A DNA stretch of 64,000 nt from Streptomyces cellostaticus (GTDB lineage: Bacteria > Actinomycetota > Actinomycetes > Streptomycetales > Streptomycetaceae): positions 124,001-188,000 of the forward strand of contig NZ_KQ948019.1 in assembly GCF_001513965.1 (NCBI RefSeq). Direction: 5' to 3'. Under the pieces are notes generated by a model that saw only the letters and a program-made list of their open reading frames with translations, was not told the DNA's origin and did not search any database. The number at the start of each line of letters is the position of its first letter. The stretch's first letter is position 1. Position numbers and translations under genes: made by a program. This document shows positions 1-8,182 of this stretch, piece by piece.

Positions 1-1377
1 CTGGGCACCGCCGCCGGTGTCATCGCCACCCTCATCTTCGCGCTCGCCCCCGGCGTCCGCATGACCGAGCTGGGCATCCGCCAGGTCGACGCCGAACTGG
101 TCGAGGCCGCCGAGGCGTTCGGCACCACCCCGCGCGACATCCTGCTGCGCGTCCAGCTGCCGCTCGCCCTGCCGACCATCATGGCCGGCGTCAACCAGGT
201 GATCATGCTGGGCCTGTCCATGGTCGTCATCGCCGGCATGGTCGGCACCGGAGGCCTGGGCGGCGCGGTCAACGAGGCCATCGGCCGCCTCGACATCGGC
301 TTCGGCTTCGAGGCGGGCGTCGGCATCGTCGTCCTCGCCATCTACCTGGACCGCATGACCGGCGCCCTCGGCACCCAGCTGTCCCCGCTGGGCCGCAGGG
401 CCGCCGCGAAGGCCCGGACGACCGCGTGGTCGTACCGCCTGCGCCCTCAGGTCGCCGTCGTCGGCGTGGTCGTCCTCGCGCTCGTCGCGGGCGGCATGGG
501 CATCTTCGGCTCCTCCGCCGGCACCTCCCAGGCCGCTGCCACGAACGTCGGCAAGGGCAAGGAGATCAAGATCGGCTACATCCCCTGGGACGAGGGCATC
601 GCCTCCACCTTCCTCTGGAAGGAACTGCTGGAGGAGCGCGGCTTCAAGGTCACCACCACCCAGTACGCGGCCGGCCCCCTGTACACCGGCCTCGCCACCG
701 GCCAGCTCGACTTCCAGACCGACTCCTGGCTACCGACCACGCACGCCGAGTACTGGACGAAGTACGGCAAGCAGCTCGACGACCTCGGCAAGTGGTACGG
801 ACCCACCTCCCTGGAGCTGAGCGTCCCCTCCTATGTCAAGGACGTGAACTCCCTGGCGGACCTGAAGGACCACGCCTCCGAGTTCGGCGGGAAGATCGTC
901 GGCATCGAGCCCAGCGCCGGCATGATGGGCCTGCTCAAGAAAAAGGTCCTCAAGGAGTACGGCCTCGAGGGCACGTACGACGTGGTCGACGGCTCCACGC
1001 CCGCGATGCTCGCCGAGCTGAAGCGTGCCTACGCCCGGAAGCAGCCGGTCGTCGTCACGCTCTGGTCGCCGCACTGGGCGTACAGCGACTACGGCCTGAA
1101 GAAGCTCAAGGACCCCCGGGGCGCCTGGGGCAAGGGCGACGGCGTGCACACCCTCGCCCGCAAGGGCTTCGCCTCCGACAACCCCCGGGCCGCCCAGTGG
1201 CTGAAGGACTTCTCGATGACCGAGAAGCAGCTCACCGGCCTGGAGGCGCAGATCCAGAAGTCCGGCAAGGGCAGGGAGCAGGACGCGGTCCGCACCTGGC
1301 TGAAGCAGCACCCGGGCCTGGTCGACACCTGGGCGCCGGTCGCCCGGGAGGGCGCCAAGAGCCGGGCGGCCGGGTGA
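1..1377 (+). CDS. Glycine betaine/proline ABC transporter, permease-substrate-binding fusion (5' truncated)
   Basis: The frame is open from the first base, so the start lies outside the window. The first part is an ABC permease with the EAA-type loop (EAAEAFGTTPRDILL) and membrane segments. A further membrane segment near bases 450-510 leads into an OpuAC/ProX-type binding domain beginning EIKIGYIPWDEG, rich in Trp and Tyr as expected for a quaternary-ammonium cage. It should import glycine betaine or a related osmolyte, with the binding domain tethered outside the membrane. The ATPase gene is probably just upstream. The family is clear; the exact substrate is inferred. Confidence 0.88.
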   Translation: MGTAAGVIATLIFALAPGVRMTELGIRQVDAELVEAAEAFGTTPRDILLRVQLPLALPTIMAGVNQVIMLGLSMVVIAGMVGTGGLGGAVNEAIGRLDIGFGFEAGVGIVVLAIYLDRMTGALGTQLSPLGRRAAAKARTTAWSYRLRPQVAVVGVVVLALVAGGMGIFGSSAGTSQAAATNVGKGKEIKIGYIPWDEGIASTFLWKELLEERGFKVTTTQYAAGPLYTGLATGQLDFQTDSWLPTTHAEYWTKYGKQLDDLGKWYGPTSLELSVPSYVKDVNSLADLKDHASEFGGKIVGIEPSAGMMGLLKKKVLKEYGLEGTYDVVDGSTPAMLAELKRAYARKQPVVVTLWSPHWAYSDYGLKKLKDPRGAWGKGDGVHTLARKGFASDNPRAAQWLKDFSMTEKQLTGLEAQIQKSGKGREQDAVRTWLKQHPGLVDTWAPVAREGAKSRAAG

Positions 1378-1400
1378 CCTGACCGGCCCGGACCGCCACC

Positions 1401-1458
1401 CGAGGGGTGGGCATCGCCGTACGACCGTCCGCCGGCGTGGGGCGCTGCCCACCCCTCG
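1401..1458. terminator. Long inverted repeat in the 395-bp gap after the betaine transporter
   Basis: Bases 1401-1413 (CGAGGGGTGGGCA) and 1446-1458 are perfect 13-bp inverted repeats separated by 32 nt. They begin 24 bp after the transporter stop, so they probably form its terminator or 3' stabilising stem, although no T-run follows. The rest of the gap (1459-1772) has no convincing gene. A weak promoter-like pair for the next gene is GTGAAA at 1665-1670 and TAGGGT at 1689-1694. Confidence 0.5.
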
Positions 1459-1772
1459 CGGCGTCCCGGAACCGGTCAGGCGACCTGTCCGTCCACGGGA
1501 AGGATCCGGCCAACTACAGAGCGCCATGGACCCCGCCCCGGTGGGAACACGGACGCCCGCTCCAGCCTTGAAGCAGGAGAGACCCGTCCCGCACGGCCGG
1601 CCACTGCACTGGCGAGAACCGTGAGGGTGCGGGCCCCCGGGCGTGTCAGGGATGTGACAGCCGCGTGAAACGGTTTGCCGAACATGCATAGGGTGCAGAC
1701 AACTCATCAGAGGTGTGCCCGGCGACGGGCACCCGGTCGGCGACACGACGAGTGAAGGAGGGAGCCGGAGCG

Positions 1773-2345
1773 ATGGGCGACCACAAAGAGCAGCAGCCCG
1801 TGCGGGTGGGCGCGGCCGTCCGGCGGCGTCGCCGTGCGCTGGAGCTCACCCTCGCCGTCGTGGCCGAGCGGACCGGCCTCTCGGTGCCCTTCCTCAGCCA
1901 GGTCGAGAACGACAAGGCCCGCCCGAGCCGCACCTCCCTGGAGAAACTGGCCGACGCCCTGCGCACCACCGCCGTGGAACTCCTCGCCGCCGCCGACCCC
2001 GCGGCCAGCGTGGACGTCGTACGCGCCGAGCCCGCCACCGAGGGCGACTTCGACCCGCGCACGCGTTCCCTGGTGCGCGGCCACCACCAGCTGCACGCCT
2101 CCGAGTTCACCGGCGACCACGACGCCGGCCGCGAGTTCCAGCACCGCAACGACGAGCTGATGTACGTCGCCGACGGCGCCGTCGAGATCGAGGCCGAGGG
2201 CCGCGCGTATCGCCTCGGACGAGGCGACACGCTTTACCTCACCGGCGGGGTTCGGCATCGCTGGCGGGCGACTGTCCCCGATACCAGGGTCATCGTGGTG
2301 GCGGTCGCCGAGCACATCGAGGCGGTACAGGACAGGTCTCGCTGA
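1773..2345 (+). CDS. XRE-cupin transcriptional regulator
   Basis: This 190-residue protein has an N-terminal helix-turn-helix (about residues 10-65, including SVPFLSQVENDKARPS) and a C-terminal cupin barrel (EFQHRNDELMYVADGAVEIE, then RGDTLYLTGGVRHRW). XRE-cupin proteins usually sense a small molecule and control a neighbouring transport or catabolic gene. The ATG at 1773 was chosen because AAGGAGGGAG lies just upstream; an in-frame GTG at 1752 would put that ribosome site inside the gene. Its position after the betaine transporter suggests it controls osmolyte uptake or use, which is inference. Confidence 0.85.
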   Translation: MGDHKEQQPVRVGAAVRRRRRALELTLAVVAERTGLSVPFLSQVENDKARPSRTSLEKLADALRTTAVELLAAADPAASVDVVRAEPATEGDFDPRTRSLVRGHHQLHASEFTGDHDAGREFQHRNDELMYVADGAVEIEAEGRAYRLGRGDTLYLTGGVRHRWRATVPDTRVIVVAVAEHIEAVQDRSR

Positions 2346-2436
2346 GAGTGGGCCGTCTCTTGTCTGCGGGTTCGTTGTGGCTGGTCGCGCAGTTCCCCGC
2401 GCCCCTCAGGGGCGCTGCCCACGCCGGGGCTGCCTA

Positions 2437-3156
2437 GTGCGAGTCGTCTCCCTGGTCCCGTCTCTCAGCGAGGCCGTTGCCGTGACGTTGCCCGCAGTCC
2501 TCGTCGGTGCCACCGACTGGTGCAGCCACCCGGTCGGTCTGGAGGTCGCCCGGATCGGCGGCACCAAGAATCCCAAGGTGGACCGGATCCTCGGCCTCGC
2601 CCCCGACCTGGTGATCGCCAACGAGGAGGAGAACCGCGCCGCCGACCTGGACGCCCTGCGCGCGGCGGGTCTGGAGGTGCTGGTCACCGAGGTGCGGACG
2701 GTGCCCCAGGGCTTCCGGGCGCTGGAGCGGGTGCTGGCCGCGTGCGGCGCGCCGGTACGGCCCCGCTGGCTCGACGAGGCGGAGGCGGCCTGGACCGCGC
2801 TGCCGGAGCCCGCGAGCCGCAGCACGGCGGTCGCACCGGTCTGGCGCCGCCCCTGGATGGTCCTGGGCCGCGACACCTTCGCGGGCGACGTCCTGGCCCG
2901 CCTCGGCGTGCACCACCTGTACGCCACCCACCCCGACCGCTACCCGCGCGTCCCGCTGGACGAGCTGCGGGCGGCGGCCCCGGATCTCGTCATCCTCCCC
3001 GACGAGCCCTACCGCTTCACCGCCGACGACGGTCCCGAGGCCTTCCCCGGCCTGCCCTGCGCCCTGGTCAGCGGACGGCACCTGACCTGGTACGGCCCAT
3101 CGCTCGCCGAGGCGCCCCGGGTGCTGGCCGAGGCCCTGCGAGCAGCTCACCCCTGA
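2437..3156 (+). CDS. Helical-backbone metal receptor (BtuF/cobalamin-binding-like)
   Basis: This 239-residue protein has the periplasmic-binding fold of the BtuF/FhuD class: the start VRVVSLVPSLSEAV, then GATDWCSHP and RILGLAPDLVIANEEEN. No signal peptide or lipobox is visible from the GTG at 2437, and no ABC permease or ATPase is adjacent. It therefore looks like the cytoplasmic or orphan 'helical backbone metal receptor' often annotated in Streptomyces rather than a transport component. Its 3' end overlaps the convergent TDT gene by 89 bp. The ligand is unknown. Confidence 0.75.
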   Translation: MRVVSLVPSLSEAVAVTLPAVLVGATDWCSHPVGLEVARIGGTKNPKVDRILGLAPDLVIANEEENRAADLDALRAAGLEVLVTEVRTVPQGFRALERVLAACGAPVRPRWLDEAEAAWTALPEPASRSTAVAPVWRRPWMVLGRDTFAGDVLARLGVHHLYATHPDRYPRVPLDELRAAAPDLVILPDEPYRFTADDGPEAFPGLPCALVSGRHLTWYGPSLAEAPRVLAEALRAAHP

Positions 3157-4225
3157 GCAGGCCGCGCACGGTCCCGGCGGCAGCCGCCGACCAGGCGGCG
3201 ACGAGGACGACGTACAGGGCGACGGCCAGGGCGTCGTACACCGCGAGCCCCGTGTGCCGGGAGAGGGCCGCCGCTCCGGTGACGCAGGTGCCCACCGGGA
3301 AGGTGAACGCCCACCAGGTCAGCGCGAACCCCATGCCCTGCCGCCGGGCCCGCACCACGTGCGTGGTCGCGAGCACCAGCCACAGCAGCGCGAACCCCAT
3401 GACCGGCACCCCGTAGAGCACGGCGAACACGCCGAGACCACGGTCGTACGGGGCTGGTACGACGCCGGGAGCGTCGTCCGCGATCAGGCCGAGCGCGGTG
3501 GTGGACTGTCCGAGCGGGCCGAGGACCAGGAACAGGGTCGGGGTGAGCGCGAGGGGCAGCGGGCCGCCGGTGATCAGCCGGGCGAAGACCAGCGGCAGCA
3601 TCAGCAGTGTGGCCAGCAGGCTCAGCCCGAACAGTGCGAAGCACGCCAGCAGCAGGGTCTCCCGGGGCTGTCCCGGCGGCAGGTGCGGCACGAGCAGCGG
3701 ACCGAGCGCGGCCGACACCATCGGCGCGACGAGCGGCAGCAGCCAGACCGGGGTGGCCTGGGAGGGCTCGACGCGGTGCCGCACCGCCATCAGGTACGGC
3801 ACGGCGACGGCGGCGGCGAGCCCGATCCCGGTACCGGCGGTGAACAGCACGGTGTCGAGCGCGACGGCCGCACCGGTGCCGATCCAGTCCCGGCCGACGG
3901 TCACGGCACCGCCGCCGACCGCGAGCAGGGCCATGGACAGGCAGCCGTAGAAGGGGGCCATGGCCGGGTCGAGGAGGTGGGCGCGGGCCTGGTCCCGGTG
4001 GTGGGTCCAGTGCCGGGCGCGGGCGGTGAGCAGGATCGTCAGCAGGACGGAGGACAGCGCCCAGACGGCCGTGCAGACCCCGCGCAGCCCGCCGAGGTGC
4101 ACGGGGAGCGCGGCGCCGGCCGTGCCGACAATGCAGGTCCCCATGACGGAGGCGTACCAGTTGGGACCGAGGTGGCGGACGTGGACGGCCCGTGCGACGG
4201 GCAGAGAAGGTGCTGCGGTGACCAT
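3068..4225 (-). CDS. TDT/SLAC1-family membrane transporter (tellurite-resistance/dicarboxylate type)
   Basis: The 385-residue protein has about ten hydrophobic segments and begins with the family-typical RHLGPNWYASVMGTCIVG and, later, AFTFPVGTCVTG. The fold is that of TehA/Mae1/SLAC1 channels, which move small anions such as dicarboxylates, sulfite or nitrate. The start at 4225 (ATG) gives an N-terminus just before the first membrane segment. It is transcribed away from the LysR regulator at 4296, with a 70-bp divergent gap, so that regulator probably controls it. The substrate cannot be read from sequence. Confidence 0.82.
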   Translation of the reverse strand: MVTAAPSLPVARAVHVRHLGPNWYASVMGTCIVGTAGAALPVHLGGLRGVCTAVWALSSVLLTILLTARARHWTHHRDQARAHLLDPAMAPFYGCLSMALLAVGGGAVTVGRDWIGTGAAVALDTVLFTAGTGIGLAAAVAVPYLMAVRHRVEPSQATPVWLLPLVAPMVSAALGPLLVPHLPPGQPRETLLLACFALFGLSLLATLLMLPLVFARLITGGPLPLALTPTLFLVLGPLGQSTTALGLIADDAPGVVPAPYDRGLGVFAVLYGVPVMGFALLWLVLATTHVVRARRQGMGFALTWWAFTFPVGTCVTGAAALSRHTGLAVYDALAVALYVVLVAAWSAAAAGTVRGLLRGELLAGPRPAPGAPRRAMGRTRSGAVR

Positions 4226-4295
4226 GACGCCAGCCTGTCGCCGCCTGTCGCCGCTGACCAGGGGGTTCGCTTCTATCAGGGCATAAGCTGGTCTT

Positions 4296-5225
4296 ATGAG
4301 CGACCAGAACGCGACGGACGACGGCCGGCCCGGCGGCTCGCTGGCGCACCGGGTGCCGGACCTCGGCGCGCTGGAGCTGCTGCTGGCCGTGGCACGGCTG
4401 GGCAGCCTGGGGGCGGCCGCGCGCGAGGTCGGCATCACCCAGCCGGCCGCCAGCAGCCGCATCCGCTCCATGGAGCGGCAGCTGGGCGTGGCCCTGGTCG
4501 ACCGTTCGCCGCGCGGCTCCCGGCTCACGGACGCGGGAGCCCTGGTGACCGACTGGGCCCGGCGGGTGGTGGAGGCGGCGGCCGCTTTCGACGCGGGCGC
4601 GCGGGCGCTGCGCGACCGGCGGGACTCGCGGCTGCGGGTCGCGGCGAGCATGACCATCGCCGAGTACCTGCTGCCGGGCTGGCTCCTCGCCCTGCACGCC
4701 GCGCGCCCCGACACGGCGGTGTCGCTGCTCGCGGGCAACTCGGCGAAGGTCGCGGAACTCCTGCTGGCCGGCGAGGCGGACCTGGGCTTCGTGGAGGGCC
4801 TCACGGTCCCGGCGGGCCTGGACTCCGCGGTCATCGCCCACGACCGCCTGATCGTCGTCACGGCCCCCGGCCACCCCTGGGCCCGCCGCCGGCGCCCGGT
4901 GACGACTCAGGAGCTGGCGGCCACGCCCCTGATCCTGCGCGAGCGGGGCTCCGGCACCCGCCAGGTCCTGGACACGGCCCTGGGCGGCCTCGCCCGTCCT
5001 CTCATCGAACTCTCCTCGACGACGGCGGTGAAGGCGTCGGCGGTCAGCGGCGCGGGCCCGTCGGTCCTGAGCGAACTGGCCGTGGGGGAGGAGCTGGCGA
5101 TGCGGCGCCTGGTCGGCATCCCGGTGGAGGGGCTGTCCCTGCACCGCGACCTGCGGGCGGTGTGGCCCACGGGGCACCGGCCGACGGGGCCGGCGCGGGA
5201 GTTGCTGTCGCTGACGAGGGGGTGA
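4296..5225 (+). CDS. LysR-family transcriptional regulator
   Basis: This 309-residue protein has an N-terminal winged helix (about residues 20-80, LELLLAVARLGSLGAAAREV and QPAASSRIRSMERQLG) followed by an effector-binding domain. It is divergent from the TDT transporter gene. Such pairs usually mean that the regulator binds the shared intergenic region (4226-4295), which contains the imperfect repeat CATAAGCTGGTCTTATG at 4282-4298 overlapping its own start. The ATG at 4296 fits the family N-terminus. The effector is unknown. Confidence 0.88.
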   Translation: MSDQNATDDGRPGGSLAHRVPDLGALELLLAVARLGSLGAAAREVGITQPAASSRIRSMERQLGVALVDRSPRGSRLTDAGALVTDWARRVVEAAAAFDAGARALRDRRDSRLRVAASMTIAEYLLPGWLLALHAARPDTAVSLLAGNSAKVAELLLAGEADLGFVEGLTVPAGLDSAVIAHDRLIVVTAPGHPWARRRRPVTTQELAATPLILRERGSGTRQVLDTALGGLARPLIELSSTTAVKASAVSGAGPSVLSELAVGEELAMRRLVGIPVEGLSLHRDLRAVWPTGHRPTGPARELLSLTRG

Positions 5226-5227
5226 CC

Positions 5228-5914
5228 TCAGGATGCGGACCGGACGAGCGCCTGCATCACCCGCAGATCCGTCCCCATCTCCGGATGCCACTGCACTCCC
5301 AGCACCCACCCCTGACTCGACGGCAGTTCGATCGCCTCCACGGTCCCGTCCGCCGCCCAGGCCGAAACCACCAGCCCCTCACCGAGCCGCTCCACCGCCT
5401 GGTGGTGATAGGTGGGAACGGAGGTCTCCTCCGGGACGATCCCGGCGTACAGCGTCCCCGGCACCGGCTTCACCGCATGCTCCCCGAACACGCCGACGAC
5501 CTCCGCGTGCCCGTCCAGATGCTGCACCAGCGTGCCCCCGAGAGCCACGTTCAGCAGCTGCATCCCCCGGCAGATCCCCAGCAGCGGCACGTTCGCCGCC
5601 AGTGCTGCGTCGATCAGTGCCAGCTCCCAGGGGTCCCGCTCCGGTGCGGGCGGCCCCGTACGCGGCGAGCGCTCGGCGCCGTACCGCGACGGATCGACAT
5701 CCGGCCCGCCCGCGATCACCAGCCCGTCCAGCCGCTCCACCGCGGCGGCGGCCCGCTCGGGCGCGTCCGGCGGCAGCAGGGCGGCGAGCCCCCCGGCCCG
5801 TTGCACCAGCCTCGGATAACCGGCCGGCAGCAGTGCCGCCTCCAGCTCCCACACGCCCCAGCGCGTGCCGGTCTCCAGATAGGTGCTCACACCGATCAGC
5901 GGTCGTACGCTCAC
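5228..5914 (-). CDS. Class I glutamine-amidotransferase-like gamma-glutamyl hydrolase (PuuD-like)
   Basis: The 228-residue protein carries the nucleophile elbow LLGICRGMQLLNVALGG with the catalytic Cys and a downstream VQWHPE with the catalytic His and Glu, matching peptidase C26/PuuD hydrolases that split gamma-glutamyl amides. The GTG at 5914 follows GGGAGGGCAGC and is preferred; an in-frame TTG at 5935 has no ribosome site. It lies beside the GntR regulator and GlnA4-like ligase, so it probably performs the last step, release of glutamate from an oxidised gamma-glutamyl intermediate. An operator-like repeat lies just upstream at 5937-5952. Confidence 0.85.
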   Translation of the reverse strand: MSVRPLIGVSTYLETGTRWGVWELEAALLPAGYPRLVQRAGGLAALLPPDAPERAAAAVERLDGLVIAGGPDVDPSRYGAERSPRTGPPAPERDPWELALIDAALAANVPLLGICRGMQLLNVALGGTLVQHLDGHAEVVGVFGEHAVKPVPGTLYAGIVPEETSVPTYHHQAVERLGEGLVVSAWAADGTVEAIELPSSQGWVLGVQWHPEMGTDLRVMQALVRSAS

Positions 5915-5936
5915 GCTGCCCTCCCAGGAATCCAAA

Positions 5937-5952
5937 GGTGCTCAGGCATACC
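5937..5952. promoter_or_regulatory. Operator-like site upstream of the gamma-glutamyl hydrolase gene
   Basis: GGTGCTCAGGCATACC lies inside a wider 7-bp inverted repeat (CAAAGGT 5933-5939, ACCTTTG 5950-5956). It matches 12 of 16 positions with the site at 6744-6759 between the GntR gene and the ligase gene. Both are GGT...ACC near-palindromes, so they are probably two binding sites of the same GntR regulator. Confidence 0.5.
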
Positions 5953-5966
5953 TTTGCAGAGCCGGC

Positions 5967-6719
5967 TCAGGTCAGGAAGCCCCGCAGCAGCGCCGCCGTG
6001 CCCGCACAGTGCTCGCGCATCATCTCCCGCGCACCGTCCGCGTCCCCGTCCAGCACCGCCTCCACCAGCGCGATGTGCTGCCGCTGCGAGTGCTCCAGGT
6101 TGCGCACCAGCAGCGGAATGCAGTCCAGCAGGTCGTTGACGGTCGCCCGCACCGCCGCGTACTGCGCGGTCAGCGACGGCGAACCGCACAGCTCGGCCAG
6201 CGTCAGGTGCAGCAGCGTGTCCAGCCGCCGGTAGTCCGCGAGCGGGGCCTCGTGGGTCCGGTCCAGCGCCTCCCGCAGCCGGTCGGCCTGCTCGTCCGTC
6301 AGCCCGTGCGCCGCGCACAGCCCCGCCGCCCCCACCTCCAGCACCTCGCGGAAGCGCAGCACGTCCTCGACGTCGACCTCGGCGATCCGCCGCCGCAGCT
6401 CGTCCTCGCCGCCCGCGTCCGTGCGCGGCAGCACGAACGTTCCGCCGTACCGCCCGCGCCGGGACTCCACCAGACCCTGGTCCTGGAGCACCTTCAGCAC
6501 CTCGCGCAGCGTCACCCGGCTGATCCCGAGCCGCTCCGCCAGCTCCCGCTCGGCCGGCAGCCGCTCGCCGCCCGGCACCAGACCGAGCCGCACCACCTGG
6601 AGGATCTGCTCCAACGCCTCCTCGAAGCCGTTGCCCGCCCGCACCGGCCGCAGCACCGGAGCGAGCCGGTCGTCCCCCATCTGCTCGCGGAGCCCTTGGG
6701 CTTCCGTCTCCTGCGACAT
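5967..6719 (-). CDS. GntR/FadR-family regulator of the gamma-glutamylation locus
   Basis: This 250-residue protein has a winged helix-turn-helix (about residues 33-95, ERLPAERELAERLGISRVTL) and an all-helical FCD effector domain with acidic and His residues typical of metal or acid binding. It is divergent from the GlnA4-like ligase and co-directional with the hydrolase. By position it corresponds to the regulator described beside glnA4 in S. coelicolor, but the effector here is not shown. GGTTCTCGGCAATACC in the divergent gap is its likely operator. Confidence 0.85.
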   Translation of the reverse strand: MSQETEAQGLREQMGDDRLAPVLRPVRAGNGFEEALEQILQVVRLGLVPGGERLPAERELAERLGISRVTLREVLKVLQDQGLVESRRGRYGGTFVLPRTDAGGEDELRRRIAEVDVEDVLRFREVLEVGAAGLCAAHGLTDEQADRLREALDRTHEAPLADYRRLDTLLHLTLAELCGSPSLTAQYAAVRATVNDLLDCIPLLVRNLEHSQRQHIALVEAVLDGDADGAREMMREHCAGTAALLRGFLT

Positions 6720-6743
6720 GGCCGTACCCCCTTCCCAAGCAAT

Positions 6744-6759
6744 GGTTCTCGGCAATACC
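6744..6759. promoter_or_regulatory. Operator-like site in the GntR/glnA4-like divergent promoter
   Basis: GGTTCTCGGCAATACC is 25 bp upstream of the GntR start and 54 bp upstream of the ligase start. It shares 12 of 16 bases with the site at 5937-5952. The wider half-sites on the minus strand (AAGGTAT ... ACC.TTG) also agree. The position suits autoregulation plus repression of the ligase operon. Confidence 0.5.
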
Positions 6760-6812
6760 TTATGGCTCCCGGCCCCGCCGCAAAACGCGAAGAAGCCGAA
6801 GGAGGCTCTCCC

Positions 6813-8171
6813 GTGGCAGACCGCACACCCCCGCTGAGCGTCGAGGAGCTGCACGCCCTCGTCGCCGGCGGTGAGATCGACACTGTCGTCCTGGCGTTCC
6901 CCGATATGCAAGGGCGCCTCCAGGGCAAGCGGTTCGCCGCCCGCTTCTTCCTCGACGAGGTACTCCAGCACGGCACCGAGGGCTGCAACTACCTGCTCGC
7001 CGTCGACACCGAGATGAACACCGTCGACGGCTACGCGATGTCCTCCTGGGACCGCGGCTACGGCGATTTCGCCATGCACCCCGACCTCGCCACCCTGCGC
7101 CGCATCCCCTGGCACCCCGGCACCGCCCTGCTCGTTGCCGACCTCGCCTGGAACGACGGCTCCCCGGTCGTCGCCGCCCCGCGCCAGATCCTGCGCCGTC
7201 AGCTCGACCGCCTCGCCGAGCTGGGCTACACCGCCCAGGTCGGCACCGAGCTGGAGTTCATCGTCTTCAAGGACAGCTACGAGCAGGCCTGGGACGCGAA
7301 CTACCGCGGCCTGACCCCGGCCAACCAGTACAACATCGACTACTCGATCCTCGGCACCGGCCGCATCGAGCCCCTGCTGCGCCGCCTGCGCAACGACATG
7401 GCGGGCGCCGGCCTGACCGTGGAGTCCGCCAAGGGCGAGTGCAACCCCGGCCAGCACGAGATCGCCTTCCGCTACGACGACGCCCTGCGCACCTGCGACC
7501 AGCACGCCCTGTACAAGACCGGGTCGAAGGAGATCGCGGCCCAGGAGGGCGTCTCGATCACCTTCATGGCCAAGTTCAACGAGCGCGAGGGCAACTCCTG
7601 CCACATCCACCTCTCGCTCGCGGACGCCGACGGCGGCAACGCGATGGCCGGGCCCGACGGGATGTCCGACGTGATGCGGCACTTCCTCGCCGGACAGCTC
7701 GCGGCCCTGCGTGACTTCTCCCTCCTCTACGCCCCCAACATCAACTCCTACAAGCGGTTCCAGCCGGGCTCCTTCGCCCCCACGGCCGTCGCCTGGGGCC
7801 ATGACAACCGCACCTGCGCCCTGCGCGTCGTCGGCCACGGCCGCTCCCTGCGCTTCGAGAACCGCCTGCCCGGCGGCGACGTCAACCCCTACCTCGCCGT
7901 CGCCGGACTGGTCGCGGCCGGCCTGTACGGCATCGAGCAGAAGCTGGAACTGCCCGAGCCCTGCCCCGGCAACGCCTACACCGCCGACTTCGAGCACGTC
8001 CCGACCACCCTGCGCGAGGCCGCCGAACTCTGGGAGAACAGCCCCGTGGCCAAGGCCGCCTTCGGCGACGAGGTCGTGGCCCACTACCGCAACATGGCAC
8101 GCGTCGAACTGGAGGCCTTCGACGCCGCGGTCACCGACTGGGAGCTGCGCCGCTCCTTCGAACGCCTGTGA
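6813..8171 (+). CDS. glnA4: Glutamine-synthetase-like gamma-glutamyl ligase (GlnA4-type)
   Basis: The 452-residue protein has GS type I core motifs: GTELEFIVF, ESAKGECNPGQHEI (metal and glutamate site), NSCHIHLSL, and ENRLPGGDVNPYLAVAG. It lacks the Tyr adenylylation loop of true GlnA. Its neighbours (GntR, PuuD-like hydrolase, aldehyde dehydrogenase, SDR) match the locus of S. coelicolor GlnA4, reported as a gamma-glutamylethanolamide synthetase. It should join glutamate to an amine using ATP. The GTG at 6813 follows GAAGGAGG. The symbol is given by context and family; a gamma-glutamylpolyamine activity (GlnA3-like) is the main alternative. Confidence 0.82.
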   Translation: MADRTPPLSVEELHALVAGGEIDTVVLAFPDMQGRLQGKRFAARFFLDEVLQHGTEGCNYLLAVDTEMNTVDGYAMSSWDRGYGDFAMHPDLATLRRIPWHPGTALLVADLAWNDGSPVVAAPRQILRRQLDRLAELGYTAQVGTELEFIVFKDSYEQAWDANYRGLTPANQYNIDYSILGTGRIEPLLRRLRNDMAGAGLTVESAKGECNPGQHEIAFRYDDALRTCDQHALYKTGSKEIAAQEGVSITFMAKFNEREGNSCHIHLSLADADGGNAMAGPDGMSDVMRHFLAGQLAALRDFSLLYAPNINSYKRFQPGSFAPTAVAWGHDNRTCALRVVGHGRSLRFENRLPGGDVNPYLAVAGLVAAGLYGIEQKLELPEPCPGNAYTADFEHVPTTLREAAELWENSPVAKAAFGDEVVAHYRNMARVELEAFDAAVTDWELRRSFERL

Positions 8172-8182
8172 AAGGTCATCAC

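Noticed and set aside
3254..6139. Very long open frame (961 codons) on the plus strand
   Set aside because: It runs antisense or out of frame across the TDT, LysR and hydrolase genes, and its translation is Arg/Pro/Gly-rich without any domain, as expected for high-GC shadow frames.
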